Shown here piece by piece: positions 16,537 to 24,997 of a stretch of DNA of 64,000 nucleotides. Location: assembly GCF_030817195.1 (NCBI RefSeq), contig NZ_JAUSYZ010000001.1, positions 1,984,001 through 2,048,000 of the forward strand, in the 5' to 3' direction. The notes under the pieces are model-generated. The model did not search any database, had not been told where the DNA came from, and worked only from the letters and a program-made list of their open reading frames with translations. Position 1 is the first letter of the stretch. Each line of letters starts with the position of its first letter. Position numbers and translations under genes: made by a program. This DNA is from Arthrobacter globiformis. Its GTDB lineage: Bacteria > Actinomycetota > Actinomycetes > Actinomycetales > Micrococcaceae.

Positions 16537-17163
16537 ATGAGCGACACCGGTATCAAGGCTGCCGAGGCACGGACTGCACGCATGGAGCGGGCCACCAGCG
16601 AATCTTCCGTGCTGGTGGAGATCAACCTCGACGGCACCGGAGTGTCGGACATCAGCACGTCGGTCCCGTTCTATGACCACATGCTGACGGCGCTGTGCAA
16701 GCACTCACTCATCGACATGACCGTCAAGGCCACAGGCGACACCCACATCGACGTCCACCACACCGTCGAGGACGTGGCCATCACGTTCGGCGAGGTGCTG
16801 CGCACCGCTCTGGGCAACAAGGCCGGGATCCGCCGCTTCGGCGAGGCCACCGTGCCGCTGGACGAGGCCCTGGCGCACGCCGTCGTTGACGTCTCCGGCC
16901 GGCCCTACCTGGTGCACGGCGGCGAGCCCGCCGGGCAGGAGTACCACCTGATCGGCGGCCACTTCACGGGCTCGCTGACCCGGCACGTCTTCGAGGCCAT
17001 CACGCTGCACGCCGGCATCTGCCTTCACATGAACGTCATCGCCGGCCGCGACCCGCACCACATCGTGGAAGCCCAGTTCAAGGCGTTCGCGCGGGCCCTC
17101 CGTGCAGCCGTCGAGCCGGATCCCCGTGTCGAAGGCATTCCGTCCACCAAGGGAGCACTGTGA
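16537..17163 (+). CDS. hisB: Imidazoleglycerol-phosphate dehydratase
   Basis: Mn-dependent dehydratase, sixth step of histidine synthesis. 208 residues from ATG 16537, which has AAGGAC about ten bases upstream. Both metal-binding repeats are visible: FYDHML with DVHHTVEDVAI, and the second HHIVEAQFKAFARALR near the end. It is the monofunctional form without the phosphatase domain, as normal outside enteric bacteria. The stop overlaps the hisH start by 4 bp. Confidence 0.96.
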   Translation: MSDTGIKAAEARTARMERATSESSVLVEINLDGTGVSDISTSVPFYDHMLTALCKHSLIDMTVKATGDTHIDVHHTVEDVAITFGEVLRTALGNKAGIRRFGEATVPLDEALAHAVVDVSGRPYLVHGGEPAGQEYHLIGGHFTGSLTRHVFEAITLHAGICLHMNVIAGRDPHHIVEAQFKAFARALRAAVEPDPRVEGIPSTKGAL

Positions 17164-17897
17164 CCGGCAAAGTACTGCGCGAGGGCGCGATCCTCGATCC
17201 GTCGGCCACTCTGAAGCCGGCTTCCCCGGAGGGCAAGCCCACCGTCACCGTCCTGGACTACGGCTCCGGCAACGTCCGTTCCGCCGTGCGTGCCCTGGAA
17301 CGTGCCGGTGCCGAGGTCATCCTGAGTTCCAAGCCCGAGGACGTGCTGAACGCCGACGGGCTGGTCGTTCCCGGTGTCGGCGCTTTCGAAACGGTCATGC
17401 GCGAGCTCAAGGCCGTTGACGGCATCCGGATGATCGGCCGCCGCGTGGCCGGCGGACGTCCGGTCCTCGGCATCTGCGTCGGCCTGCAGGTGCTCTTCGA
17501 GGCCGGCGTCGAACACGGGACTGAAGCCGAAGGCATGGGGGAGTGGCCTGGCAAGGTGGAGCTCCTTCCCGCTGAGGTGGTGCCGCACATGGGGTGGAAC
17601 ACCGTCAAGGTTCCGGAAGGCTCCAGGCTTTTCGACGGCGTCGAAGCTGAGCGGTTCTACTTCGTGCACTCTTATGGCGTCCAGAACTGGGACTTCGAAG
17701 TGATCCAGCCGCGGATGGCGCCGCCCCTGGTCACGTGGTCCGAGCACGGTGCCCCCTTCATCGCCGCCGTGGAGAACGGCCCCCTCTGCGCCACCCAGTT
17801 CCACCCGGAGAAATCCGGTGACGCCGGCGCGCGGCTGCTCAAGAACTGGGTCGACGGGCTCCGCGGGCCGCATTCCCGGCAGGCGGCGGACGCCTAA
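17160..17897 (+). CDS. hisH: Imidazole glycerol phosphate synthase, glutamine amidotransferase subunit
   Basis: Glutaminase subunit that feeds ammonia to HisF. 245 residues, about 30 longer than usual at the N-terminus (the conserved VTVLDYGSGNVRS starts near residue 28). The catalytic triad is visible: Cys in GICVGLQVLFE, and His-Glu in ATQFHPEKSG. hisF itself is not in the window, so it must lie elsewhere. The gene is coupled to hisB by 4 bp and is followed without a gap by a small membrane-protein frame. Confidence 0.95.
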   Translation: MTGKVLREGAILDPSATLKPASPEGKPTVTVLDYGSGNVRSAVRALERAGAEVILSSKPEDVLNADGLVVPGVGAFETVMRELKAVDGIRMIGRRVAGGRPVLGICVGLQVLFEAGVEHGTEAEGMGEWPGKVELLPAEVVPHMGWNTVKVPEGSRLFDGVEAERFYFVHSYGVQNWDFEVIQPRMAPPLVTWSEHGAPFIAAVENGPLCATQFHPEKSGDAGARLLKNWVDGLRGPHSRQAADA

Positions 17898-18056
17898 ATG
17901 TGGTCCATTCTCCTGATGGGACTGGCTGGCCTCCTGGTGGGCGGTGGCCTGTCCTTCAGGCAGCAGCACAAGCCGCTCTGGATCCAGATCGGCTTCTACG
18001 TGCTGGCCGCCATGTCGCTGCTGGCTGCCTACCTGCTGACCCTTCCCGGCAAATAA
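17898..18056 (+). CDS. Small two-helix membrane protein (52 residues)
   Basis: An ATG immediately after the hisH stop opens a 52-codon frame ending at TAA 18056. The product begins MWSILLMGLAGLLVGGGLSF, has a short basic loop (RQQHKP), then a second hydrophobic stretch ending LLAAYLLTLPGK. Third codon positions are strongly G/C, as in real genes. No family is recognised. Its tight position between hisH and priA argues for co-translation with the histidine genes; a role there is unknown. Confidence 0.65.
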   Translation: MWSILLMGLAGLLVGGGLSFRQQHKPLWIQIGFYVLAAMSLLAAYLLTLPGK

Positions 18057-18131
18057 CCAACCAACCCGCCGTGTGCGCCGCAGAAGCCGCCGCGCACGGG
18101 AACCAGCGCCTACAAGAACTGAGGACCCCTG

Positions 18132-18878
18132 ATGACCAGCCAAAACGAGCTGCCGGTACTTGAACTGCTTCCCGCCGTCGACGTCGTGAACGGCCAGGCC
18201 GTCCGCCTGGTCCAGGGCGAGGCCGGCAGCGAGACAAGCTACGGAACGCCGCTGGAGGCGGCGCTCAACTGGCAGCAGCAGGGCGCGGAATGGGTCCACC
18301 TGGTGGATCTGGACGCTGCCTTCGGGCGCGGTTCAAACGCGGACCTGCTGCGCGAGGTGGTGGGCCGGCTGGACATCAAGGTCGAGCTTTCCGGCGGGCT
18401 CCGGGACGATGAATCCCTGGAAAAGGCACTGGACCTGGGCGTCGCCCGGGTGAACCTCGGCACCGCCGCCTTGGAGAACCCGGACTGGACCGCGCGGGCC
18501 ATCGACCGCTTCGGTGACCGGATCGCCGTCGGGCTGGACGTCCGCGGAACCACTCTCGCCGGCCGCGGCTGGACCAAGGAAGGCGGAGACCTGTGGGACG
18601 TACTGGGCCGCCTCGAAGAGGCCGGCTGCGCACGCTACGTTGTTACCGACGTGACGAAGGACGGCACGCTGCAGGGACCGAACGTTGAACTCCTGCGGCA
18701 GATGGTGGAGAAGACCGGCAAGCCAGTAGTGGCGTCCGGCGGCATTTCCAGCCTTGATGACCTGAAGGTCCTGCGCTCCCTGGTGCCGCTCGGCGTCGAA
18801 GGCGCCATCGTGGGCAAGGCCCTGTACGCCGGCGCCTTCACCCTGCCCGAGGCCCTCGACGTCGCCGGACGCCGCTAG
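18132..18878 (+). CDS. priA: Phosphoribosyl isomerase A (HisA/TrpF bifunctional, PriA)
   Basis: (beta-alpha)8-barrel isomerase acting on ProFAR in histidine synthesis and, in actinobacteria that lack trpF, also on phosphoribosylanthranilate. 248 residues with the catalytic aspartates in LLPAVDVVNGQAVRL and YVVTDVTKDGTLQGPN, and phosphate loops SGGLRD and ASGGIS. GAGGA precedes the ATG. Dual activity is inferred from taxonomy and similarity to PriA, since no trpF is visible here. Confidence 0.92.
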   Translation: MTSQNELPVLELLPAVDVVNGQAVRLVQGEAGSETSYGTPLEAALNWQQQGAEWVHLVDLDAAFGRGSNADLLREVVGRLDIKVELSGGLRDDESLEKALDLGVARVNLGTAALENPDWTARAIDRFGDRIAVGLDVRGTTLAGRGWTKEGGDLWDVLGRLEEAGCARYVVTDVTKDGTLQGPNVELLRQMVEKTGKPVVASGGISSLDDLKVLRSLVPLGVEGAIVGKALYAGAFTLPEALDVAGRR

Positions 18879-18887
18879 GGCATCGCC

Positions 18888-19799
18888 GTGACCGAGCACC
18901 AGCGCAACTCCGCGGACGGCGGCGGACCGGGCGCGGACCTGCCGCCGGCACGCCGGCTGCCCGGTCACATCGAGGCCGCCCTCGCCGGGGCAGGTGGCGC
19001 CACCGATTCGGCCGGACAGCCCTGGGCCGGACGCAGCCTCGCCGGTGACGACGCCAAGATCCACAACTTCGAGGACGACGACGGCACAGCCGACGCCGGC
19101 TACCTCACCGCAGTCTCTGCCCTTGTCGCCGGCGACGGCGACGAGGCCGCGGTGGTTGCCTCGCTCGCCACCGCCCGTGTCTTTGTCCCCGTGGTGGCAC
19201 AGCTGGCGGAGGAAGCCGAGGGCGCGCATGGCGTGCACGCCGACAAGCAGGCCGACATGGCGCTGGTGACGCTCAAAGCACCCGACGGCCGCCTCGCCAT
19301 GCCCGTGTTCACCTCGGCGGCAGCCCTGGCGTCGTGGCACCCGGAGGCGCGGCCCGTGGCCGTTTACGCCGCGAGGGCAGCCTTGTCCGCCGTCGCCGAA
19401 GGCGCCGAGCTGCTGGTCGTGGACCCCGGTTCGGAGATAACCTTCGTGGTCCGGCGCCCCGGCGTCTGGGCCCTCGCGCAGCAGCGGCAGTGGGTGCCGG
19501 CCTACCTGGACACCGAGCTGGCCGCGGTGCTGCGCGCCGGAGCGGACGGCAAGCCCGCAGTCCGCGGCCTCGAGGTCCTGCCCGGCGGGGGAGTGGCCAC
19601 CACCACGACCTCAGGCCGCCGCGTCGATGGCGGCGGAGCCGGACCGGAACTGCGCGTGGTGCTCTATCTGGAGGACGGACTTGATGCAGCCGCGGTCCAG
19701 GCCCTCGTTGCCGGCCTCCAGGCCGAGTGGAGCCGGAATGTATTGTTTGGTGAGCGCGTTGATTCGATCGAAGTCAAGCTAAGGCGCGCCGCGCAGTAG
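18888..19799 (+). CDS. SseB-family protein
   Basis: 303 residues. After a variable N-terminus the region around 60-190 reads as an SseB N-terminal domain (VFVPVVAQLAEEAEG, VTLKAPDGRLAMPVFTSAAALASW, LVVDPGSEITFVVRR). The C-terminal part ending VEVKLRRA-like resembles the SseB C-terminal domain. SseB proteins have no agreed biochemical role. It follows priA by 9 bp and is probably on the same transcript, an arrangement common in Arthrobacter relatives. Confidence 0.8.
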   Translation: MTEHQRNSADGGGPGADLPPARRLPGHIEAALAGAGGATDSAGQPWAGRSLAGDDAKIHNFEDDDGTADAGYLTAVSALVAGDGDEAAVVASLATARVFVPVVAQLAEEAEGAHGVHADKQADMALVTLKAPDGRLAMPVFTSAAALASWHPEARPVAVYAARAALSAVAEGAELLVVDPGSEITFVVRRPGVWALAQQRQWVPAYLDTELAAVLRAGADGKPAVRGLEVLPGGGVATTTTSGRRVDGGGAGPELRVVLYLEDGLDAAAVQALVAGLQAEWSRNVLFGERVDSIEVKLRRAAQ

Positions 19800-19857
19800 C
19801 CGCGGGCCCGGTGGGCCCGTTCCGTTGCTGTCCGGCGGCGAAACTGAGGATCCACCT

Positions 19858-21156
19858 GTGAATTTCAGCCTGTACCGGGAGCTGCTGGCCGTTCGGCCCA
19901 TCCGCCGGCTCCTGGCGGTGGGCATGATTGCCCGCATTCCCCATTCGGCGGCGGGCGTCCTGCTGACGCTGCACATCGTCCTGACCCTCGGCGAGGGCTA
20001 TGCGGCCGCGGGAACGGCGGCCGCCGTGATGACCATCGGAATCGCGCTTGGCGCACCTTGGCGCGGCCGCCGGGTGGATACGGCGGGTCTGCGGACGGCC
20101 CTGATACCTTCCGTGATTTCGGAAACCGTCATCTGGTCCATCGTGCCGCACGTCTCCTACCAGTGGCTGCTGCCCCTCGTGTTTGTCGGCGGCCTGCTGA
20201 CCCTTCCCATTTTCAGCGTGGTGCGGCAGTCCCTGGGCGTGCTGGCGGACGGTGACCAGCGCAGGACCGCGTTCGCGCTGGACGCAGTCAGCACCGAGCT
20301 GGTGTTTATGATCGGCCCGGCAGCGGGTGCTGTGGTGGCCACGAGCGGCCATTCCGTGCTGGGGCTGACCGCCGTCGGTGTCTCGACGTCGCTGGCCGGG
20401 CTCTTCCTGATGTGGTTCAACCCGCCCACCCGCAGTGCTGTCCGCAGCGAATCCTGTGAGGCGGACGAGCAGGAAGCTGCGGAGGTAGCCGTTGTGGCCG
20501 CCGCCCCCGCACACCTGCAGGAGGCTGCGGCTGAGCTCGGCCCCGCGGCGGCGGGCAGCAGGCGGCGGGCTGTTTTGAAGGGCCGGGTGGCGCACAGCTT
20601 CGGCTGGTTCACCGCAGCGGTAGCCGCGGTCTTCGCCGTCGCCGCCGGCGCCGGCATGGTGCTCAGCGGCACCGACGTGGGCATCGTGGCCGCGCTGGAG
20701 ACCGGGGGCCACCAGGCCGAGATCGGCGTTGTGTTCCTCTTCTGGTGCGCCGCCTCGGTGGTGGGCGGCCTTGTTTACGGGGCCATGCACCGGCCTGTTT
20801 CACCGATTCTCCTGCTGCTGGGCATGGCTGCCCTGACCATTCCCATGGGCTTTGCCACCGACACGCTGACGCTCAGCCTGCTGTCGCTGCTTCCGGGGCT
20901 CCTGTGTGCTCCGGTCCTTTCGGCAGCTTCCGAGAAGGTGGCCGAACTGGTCGATGAAGCCCGGCGGGGCGAGGCCATGGGCTGGTACGGGTCCGCGCTG
21001 ACCGCGGGCGTGGCACTGGGGGCTCCGCTGGCCGGACTTTTCATCGACAGCATTGGCGCTGCGGGAGGCTTCGTGTCCGTCGGAGTGGCAGGAGTGCTGC
21101 TTTGCGTCGTGGGGCTTGTCCTGCAGCAGCGGCGCCGCCGCGCCGCCACATCCTGA
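19858..21156 (+). CDS. Major facilitator superfamily transporter
   Basis: 432-residue membrane protein with about twelve hydrophobic segments. A long hydrophilic central loop (around residues 205-255, Glu/Ala-rich, then RRRAVLKGRV) lies between the two six-helix halves. The RRVDTAGLR stretch between helices 2 and 3 is the usual MFS loop. The GTG start at 19858 has GAGGA 8 nt upstream; the longer TTG start at 19825 lacks one. Substrate unknown. It lies downstream of SseB and may share its transcript. Confidence 0.87.
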   Translation: MNFSLYRELLAVRPIRRLLAVGMIARIPHSAAGVLLTLHIVLTLGEGYAAAGTAAAVMTIGIALGAPWRGRRVDTAGLRTALIPSVISETVIWSIVPHVSYQWLLPLVFVGGLLTLPIFSVVRQSLGVLADGDQRRTAFALDAVSTELVFMIGPAAGAVVATSGHSVLGLTAVGVSTSLAGLFLMWFNPPTRSAVRSESCEADEQEAAEVAVVAAAPAHLQEAAAELGPAAAGSRRRAVLKGRVAHSFGWFTAAVAAVFAVAAGAGMVLSGTDVGIVAALETGGHQAEIGVVFLFWCAASVVGGLVYGAMHRPVSPILLLLGMAALTIPMGFATDTLTLSLLSLLPGLLCAPVLSAASEKVAELVDEARRGEAMGWYGSALTAGVALGAPLAGLFIDSIGAAGGFVSVGVAGVLLCVVGLVLQQRRRRAATS

Positions 21157-21252
21157 CGGGCCGCCACGACCTGACGGGCTCGGGCTTCGTTGGGTGAGGT
21201 TTCGGTGTTTCGGTGGGAAGGACTTCCCCGGGAAGTGCCCCAAGAGACAAAA

Positions 21253-21292
21253 ACGGCGGCGGTCCGGCCCCGAAGAGCCGGCCCGCCGCCGT
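21253..21292 (-). terminator. Terminator of the DUF1844 gene
   Basis: A 16 bp stem with one mismatch (21253-21268 with 21277-21292) and an 8 nt loop. On the minus strand it is followed by TTTTTGTC, so it ends transcription of the DUF1844 gene and may also stop the convergent MFS gene. Confidence 0.75.
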
Positions 21293-21305
21293 CGAAGTTC
21301 AATCC

Positions 21306-21692
21306 TTAGTTCACTGCACCGGTGAATTTCTCACCGGGACCCTTGCCCGGGGGATCCGGGATGATGGACTCTTCGCGGAAGGCGAGTTGCAGTGACCGCA
21401 GGCCATCGCGCAACGGACCGGCATGCTGCGAACCGATTTCCGGGGCGGCCGCCGTCACCAGGCCGGCGAGGGCGGTGATGAGCTTGCGGGCCTCATCCAG
21501 GTCCTTCAGCTCAGCGGCGTTCTCCTCTGCGGCCAGGCCGAGCTTCACGGCGGAGGCGCTCATCAGGTGCACGGCGGCCGTGGTGATGACCTCGATCGCA
21601 GGAACTTCGGAGATGTCGCGGATTTGCTGCGTGACGTCGTCCCCGGCGCCAGGCGCCTGGTAGACGTGTGAATTGCTGTCTGGAGTGCTCAT
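21306..21692 (-). CDS. DUF1844 domain-containing protein
   Basis: 128 residues. The DUF1844 core covers the middle (SEVPAIEVITTAAVHLMSASAVKLGL, then LKDLDEARKLITALAGLV). N- and C-terminal ends are polar and disordered-looking. The function of the family is unknown; in actinobacteria it is usually found next to infC on the opposite strand, exactly as here. Divergent from the infC operon. Confidence 0.88.
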   Translation of the reverse strand: MSTPDSNSHVYQAPGAGDDVTQQIRDISEVPAIEVITTAAVHLMSASAVKLGLAAEENAAELKDLDEARKLITALAGLVTAAAPEIGSQHAGPLRDGLRSLQLAFREESIIPDPPGKGPGEKFTGAVN

Positions 21693-21785
21693 ACTGGTAA
21701 GCTTGTCACAGACCGACTGGATGTCGTTATTTTGCCGTGGATGAGACCCACTGCCGCGAATGTGCGGTAAGCGGGCATCTTTATG

Positions 21786-22034
21786 TAGAATTGATATTCA
21801 GTTTGCAAGCGGAGTTCTCTCCCACCCGCGTCAGCCGTTTTTCCCGGAAGTTTCAGGGAAGCAAGGTTGCCGGGTAACGGTCGGGCGGTTCACCGGGCAG
21901 GAGCCTGGGGAAGTGCGTGCAGTCCCTCGCGGGATGTGCACATCCGATCCTTTGAGGCCTTCGATTGCTCCGGCAATTGGGGGCCTTCTCTATTTTGCCG
22001 GTGGAACACCCATCACGAACACAGGAGCTTTAAC
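21786..22034 (+). promoter_or_regulatory. Promoter region and long leader of the infC-rpmI-rplT operon
   Basis: TAGAAT at 21786-21791 is a good -10 (the -35 is weak), which would give an mRNA leader of about 240 nt before infC. The 342 bp between the DUF1844 and infC starts hold no other gene. Long structured leaders that bind ribosomal protein L20 regulate this operon in other bacteria; that role here is inferred from position only. Confidence 0.45.
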
Positions 22035-23150
22035 ATTAGCGAGCCAAGAATCAATGAGCGTATCCGCGTCCCTGAGGTGCGGCTGGTCGGCCCTGCCGGC
22101 GAACAGGTAGGAATCGTCCGTATTGAGGATGCCCTGCGTCTGGCTGCCGAGTCCGACCTGGATCTCGTTGAAGTTGCACCGCAGGCCAAGCCTCCGGTGT
22201 GCAAGCTGATGGACTTCGGCAAGTACAAGTACGAAGCCGCGGTAAAGGCCCGTGAGGCCCGGAAGAACCAGACCAACACGGTTTTGAAGGAAATCCGGTT
22301 CCGCCTGAAGATCGACACCCATGACTACGAGACCAAGCGCGGCCACGCCCTCCGCTTCCTCGGAGCCGGGGACAAGGTCAAGGCCATGATCCAGTTCCGT
22401 GGCCGTGAGCAGCAGCGTCCCGAAATGGGCCTGCGCCTGCTTCAGCGTTTCGCGGAAGATGTCGGTGAGGTCGGTGTCGTGGAGTCCAGCCCCCGCATCG
22501 ACGGCCGCAACATGGTCATGGTCATCGGTCCGCTGAAGAACAAGGCAGAAGCCAAGGCCGAAGCGCGCCGTGCAACGCAGCGTGCGGAAGCCAAGGCCCA
22601 GAATGAAGCCAAGGCCGCAGGCCGCGTGGACACCTCCGGTGACGATCAGGCACCCCTGACGCAGTCGCTTGCCGACCTTCTGCCGGAAGGCTTCCAGGTT
22701 TCCACGGAGGCCGCTGTGCAGGACGCCCCGGCAGTAGCTGAGGCAGCCGCTCCGGAAGCCGCCGTCGAAGCGCCCTCGGTTCCGGTCGAAGTAGCTCCGG
22801 CTGCCGAGGCTCCCGCGGAAGCACCCAAGGTTGCCGAGGCGCCCAAGGTTGCCAAGGAGGCCGAGCCGAAGCGCGAGGTACCCAAGGCTGCAGCACCCAA
22901 GGCAGCCCCCGCAGCACCGAAGGCGGCAGCGCCTGCAGAGCCGAAGGCGGCAGCGCCTGCAGAGCCGAAGGCGGCAGCGCCTGCAGAGCCGAAGGCTCCC
23001 GTAGCTGAATCGCCTGCTCCCGCAGCGCCGAAGCCTGCGGCTGCCCCGGCCCCGCCCAAGCCGGTGGCCAGGCCGGCAGCGCCGAAGCCTGTTGCACGAC
23101 CCGCAGCGCCCCGGCCCACGCCAAAGCCGGCGGGCAAGAAGACCACCTAG
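22035..23150 (+). CDS. infC: Translation initiation factor IF-3
   Basis: Binds the 30S subunit and proofreads start-codon selection. The start is an ATT codon at 22035 (protein begins MSEPRINERIRVPEVR), with AGGAG 7 nt upstream; rare starts are a hallmark of infC and allow autoregulation. Residues 1-170 are the normal two IF-3 domains (NVVEVAPQ-like LDLVEVAPQAKPPVCKLMDFGKY at 35-57; a linker; the C-terminal domain to about 180). A tail of about 190 residues rich in Ala, Pro, Lys and Glu follows, with three identical AAAPAEPK units, making it 371 residues against the usual 180-220. Confidence 0.93.
   Translation: MSEPRINERIRVPEVRLVGPAGEQVGIVRIEDALRLAAESDLDLVEVAPQAKPPVCKLMDFGKYKYEAAVKAREARKNQTNTVLKEIRFRLKIDTHDYETKRGHALRFLGAGDKVKAMIQFRGREQQRPEMGLRLLQRFAEDVGEVGVVESSPRIDGRNMVMVIGPLKNKAEAKAEARRATQRAEAKAQNEAKAAGRVDTSGDDQAPLTQSLADLLPEGFQVSTEAAVQDAPAVAEAAAPEAAVEAPSVPVEVAPAAEAPAEAPKVAEAPKVAKEAEPKREVPKAAAPKAAPAAPKAAAPAEPKAAAPAEPKAAAPAEPKAPVAESPAPAAPKPAAAPAPPKPVARPAAPKPVARPAAPRPTPKPAGKKTT
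22923..22994 (+). repeat. Three perfect 24 bp tandem repeats inside infC
   Basis: Units at 22923-22946, 22947-22970 and 22971-22994 are identical and in frame; each encodes AAAPAEPK in the IF-3 tail. Perfect identity suggests recent expansion or a variable copy number. Confidence 0.95.
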
Positions 23151-23268
23151 TTCGAAACTGCGGAAGGCATCGCCTTCAGGCAGCCAGCAACCAGCATGCC
23201 GCCCGCAGGGGCGGCTGCACGATAGAACTGCGGACATTGTCCGCGGATACGTAAGGAGATCGGTTTCC

Positions 23269-23463
23269 ATGCCGAAGATGAAGACCCACAGCGGTGCTAA
23301 GAAGCGCTTCAAGCTGACCGGCAGCGGCAAGCTGCGCCGCCAGCAGGCCAACCGCCGCCACTACCTGGAGCACAAGTCCTCCAGGCTGACCCGCCGCCTC
23401 GCCGGCGACAAGATCGTCTTCAAGGGCGACGCCAAGGTCATCCGGAAGATGCTCGGCATCTAA
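23269..23463 (+). CDS. rpmI: 50S ribosomal protein L35
   Basis: 64-residue large-subunit protein: MPKMKTHSGAKKRFKLTGSG, then LRRQQANRRHYLEHKSS and a C-terminal VIRKMLGI, all typical of L35. ATG 23269 has AAGGAG ten bases upstream. It is the second gene of the infC operon. The gap after infC (118 bp) includes the self-complementary segment CGGACATTGTCCG at 23231-23243. Confidence 0.97.
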   Translation: MPKMKTHSGAKKRFKLTGSGKLRRQQANRRHYLEHKSSRLTRRLAGDKIVFKGDAKVIRKMLGI

Positions 23464-23584
23464 TTTCCAAGCATTCTGACTGACTGACTGCCGCCTGGCA
23501 GCAGTCAACTACCAATAAGCCTTCTCAGGCCAGCCGGTTACCGGCAGTAGTCGCTTGGGATCAGATTTTTGAAGGAGTACGCAC

Positions 23585-24040
23585 GTGGCACGTGTGAAGC
23601 GGGCGGTAAACGCCCACAAGAAGCGCCGGGTTATCCTCGAACGCGCCAAAGGTTACCGTGGACAGCGCTCACGCCTGTACCGCAAGGCCAAAGAGCAGCT
23701 GCTGCACTCGTTTGTGTACAGCTACGGCGACCGCAAGAAGAAGAAGGGCGACTTCCGCCGCCTGTGGATCCAGCGCATCAACGCTGCGTCCCGCGCCAAC
23801 GGCCTGACCTACAACCGCCTGATCCAGGGCCTGAAGGCCGCTGAGGTCGAGGTTGACCGCCGCATGCTGGCCGAGCTCGCCGTTTCCGACGCCAACGCTT
23901 TCGCTGCGCTGGTCCAGGTTGCCAAGGACTCCCTGCCTGCAGACACCTCCGCTCCGGCCGCCAAGGCTGAGGCTGCACCGAAGGCCAAGGCAACCCGCGC
24001 ACGCGCTGCGAAGAAGCCGGCTGCTGCAGCTGCTGAGTAA
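23585..24040 (+). CDS. rplT: 50S ribosomal protein L20
   Basis: Primary rRNA-binding protein needed early in 50S assembly and, in many bacteria, the autorepressor of infC-rpmI-rplT. Residues 1-118 are canonical (RVKRAVNAHKKRRVILERAK, YRGQRSRLYRKAKEQ, WIQRINAA, LNRLIQGL-like YNRLIQGLKAAEV). A 33-residue Ala/Lys-rich tail, absent in many homologues, extends it to 151 residues. GTG start preceded by AAGGAG. The 121 bp gap after rpmI contains a GACTGCC/GGCAG-type hairpin that might be a control site. Confidence 0.96.
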   Translation: MARVKRAVNAHKKRRVILERAKGYRGQRSRLYRKAKEQLLHSFVYSYGDRKKKKGDFRRLWIQRINAASRANGLTYNRLIQGLKAAEVEVDRRMLAELAVSDANAFAALVQVAKDSLPADTSAPAAKAEAAPKAKATRARAAKKPAAAAAE

Positions 24041-24080
24041 GCACGCAACTCCCAGTTCAAGGACCGGTGGCAACAGCCAC

Positions 24081-24096
24081 TAAGGTTTCTTATATG
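24081..24096 (+). promoter_or_regulatory. Leaderless-type promoter of the SpoU methyltransferase gene
   Basis: TAAGGT at 24081-24086 stands 7 nt before ATG 24094. Confidence 0.5.
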
Positions 24097-24990
24097 AACG
24101 AAACCGGGCGCCCGCAAGACTTTCCACTCTCCAATCCCCGAGCAGATCGGGTCAGGGACGTGGCAAAGCTTGCAGGGCGCCCGGTTCGTTTAAAGCGCCG
24201 GCAGTTCCTGGCCGAAGGCCCGCAGGCGGTACGTGAGGCCCTGGTGCTTCACGGCAAGCGGATCGCCGTGGGCCAGCCGGGCATAGTCCGCGAGGTGTAT
24301 GCCAGCGAGGCCTGCCTGGACCGGTACCCGGAGTTTGAGGAACTGGCCGTGGGAACCAGCGCCCGGCTCGCCACGGACGACGTGCTGGCCGCCATGGCGG
24401 ACACTGTCACCCCGCAGGGCATTGTTGCGGTGTGTGATTTCGTGGACGTCGCCCTGGCGGACGTGCTCGACGCCGGTCCGCGGCTGATTGCCGTGCTCTG
24501 CCAGGTCCGCGATCCCGGCAATGCCGGGACGGTGCTTCGGGCCGCAGATGCAGCCGGTGCCGACGCCGTGGTCCTGACCGGTGCCAGCGTGGACATCTAC
24601 AATCCCAAGGCGGTGCGCTCGACCGCTGGCTCCCTTTTCCACCTGCCTGTCGTCCTGGGCGCCGACGTTAATGAGCTGGTGGCGCTGTGCAAGGGCCGGG
24701 GGATCGGCGTGCTTGCGGCGGACGGCTACGGGCAACTGAACCTTGACCGCCTGCAGGACGAGAACGCCGCACGCCGGCTTGGCGCATCAAGCGCCGGCTC
24801 GGACTACGCACTGGAGAACCCCACGGCCTGGCTTTTTGGCAACGAAGCCCAGGGGCTCTCCGAGGACGAGCTTGCCCTTGCCGACCATCGGGTGGCTGTG
24901 CCCGTGTATGGCGCCGCCGAGAGCCTGAACCTTGGCACGGCCGCCACGGTCTGCCTCTACGCGAGCGCGAGATCCCAGCAGCCCGCCTAG
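24094..24990 (+). CDS. TrmH/SpoU-family RNA 2'-O-methyltransferase
   Basis: 298 residues. A substrate-binding domain (about 25-115) precedes a SPOUT knot domain. The three SpoU motifs are visible: CQVRDPGNAGTVLRAADAAG, LFGNEAQGLSEDE and VPVYGAAESLNLGTAAT. It methylates a ribose in rRNA or tRNA; the site cannot be read from sequence, though genes after rplT are often annotated as 23S rRNA methyltransferases. The upstream GTG at 24067 is less likely because a -10 element lies between it and the ATG chosen here. Confidence 0.88.
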   Translation: MNETGRPQDFPLSNPRADRVRDVAKLAGRPVRLKRRQFLAEGPQAVREALVLHGKRIAVGQPGIVREVYASEACLDRYPEFEELAVGTSARLATDDVLAAMADTVTPQGIVAVCDFVDVALADVLDAGPRLIAVLCQVRDPGNAGTVLRAADAAGADAVVLTGASVDIYNPKAVRSTAGSLFHLPVVLGADVNELVALCKGRGIGVLAADGYGQLNLDRLQDENAARRLGASSAGSDYALENPTAWLFGNEAQGLSEDELALADHRVAVPVYGAAESLNLGTAATVCLYASARSQQPA

Positions 24991-24997
24991 CGCGGAT

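Noticed and set aside
21867..22034. infC starting upstream at 21867
   Set aside because: The IF-3 fold begins at the ATT codon at 22035 with a good ribosome-binding site; the upstream residues are unlike IF-3.
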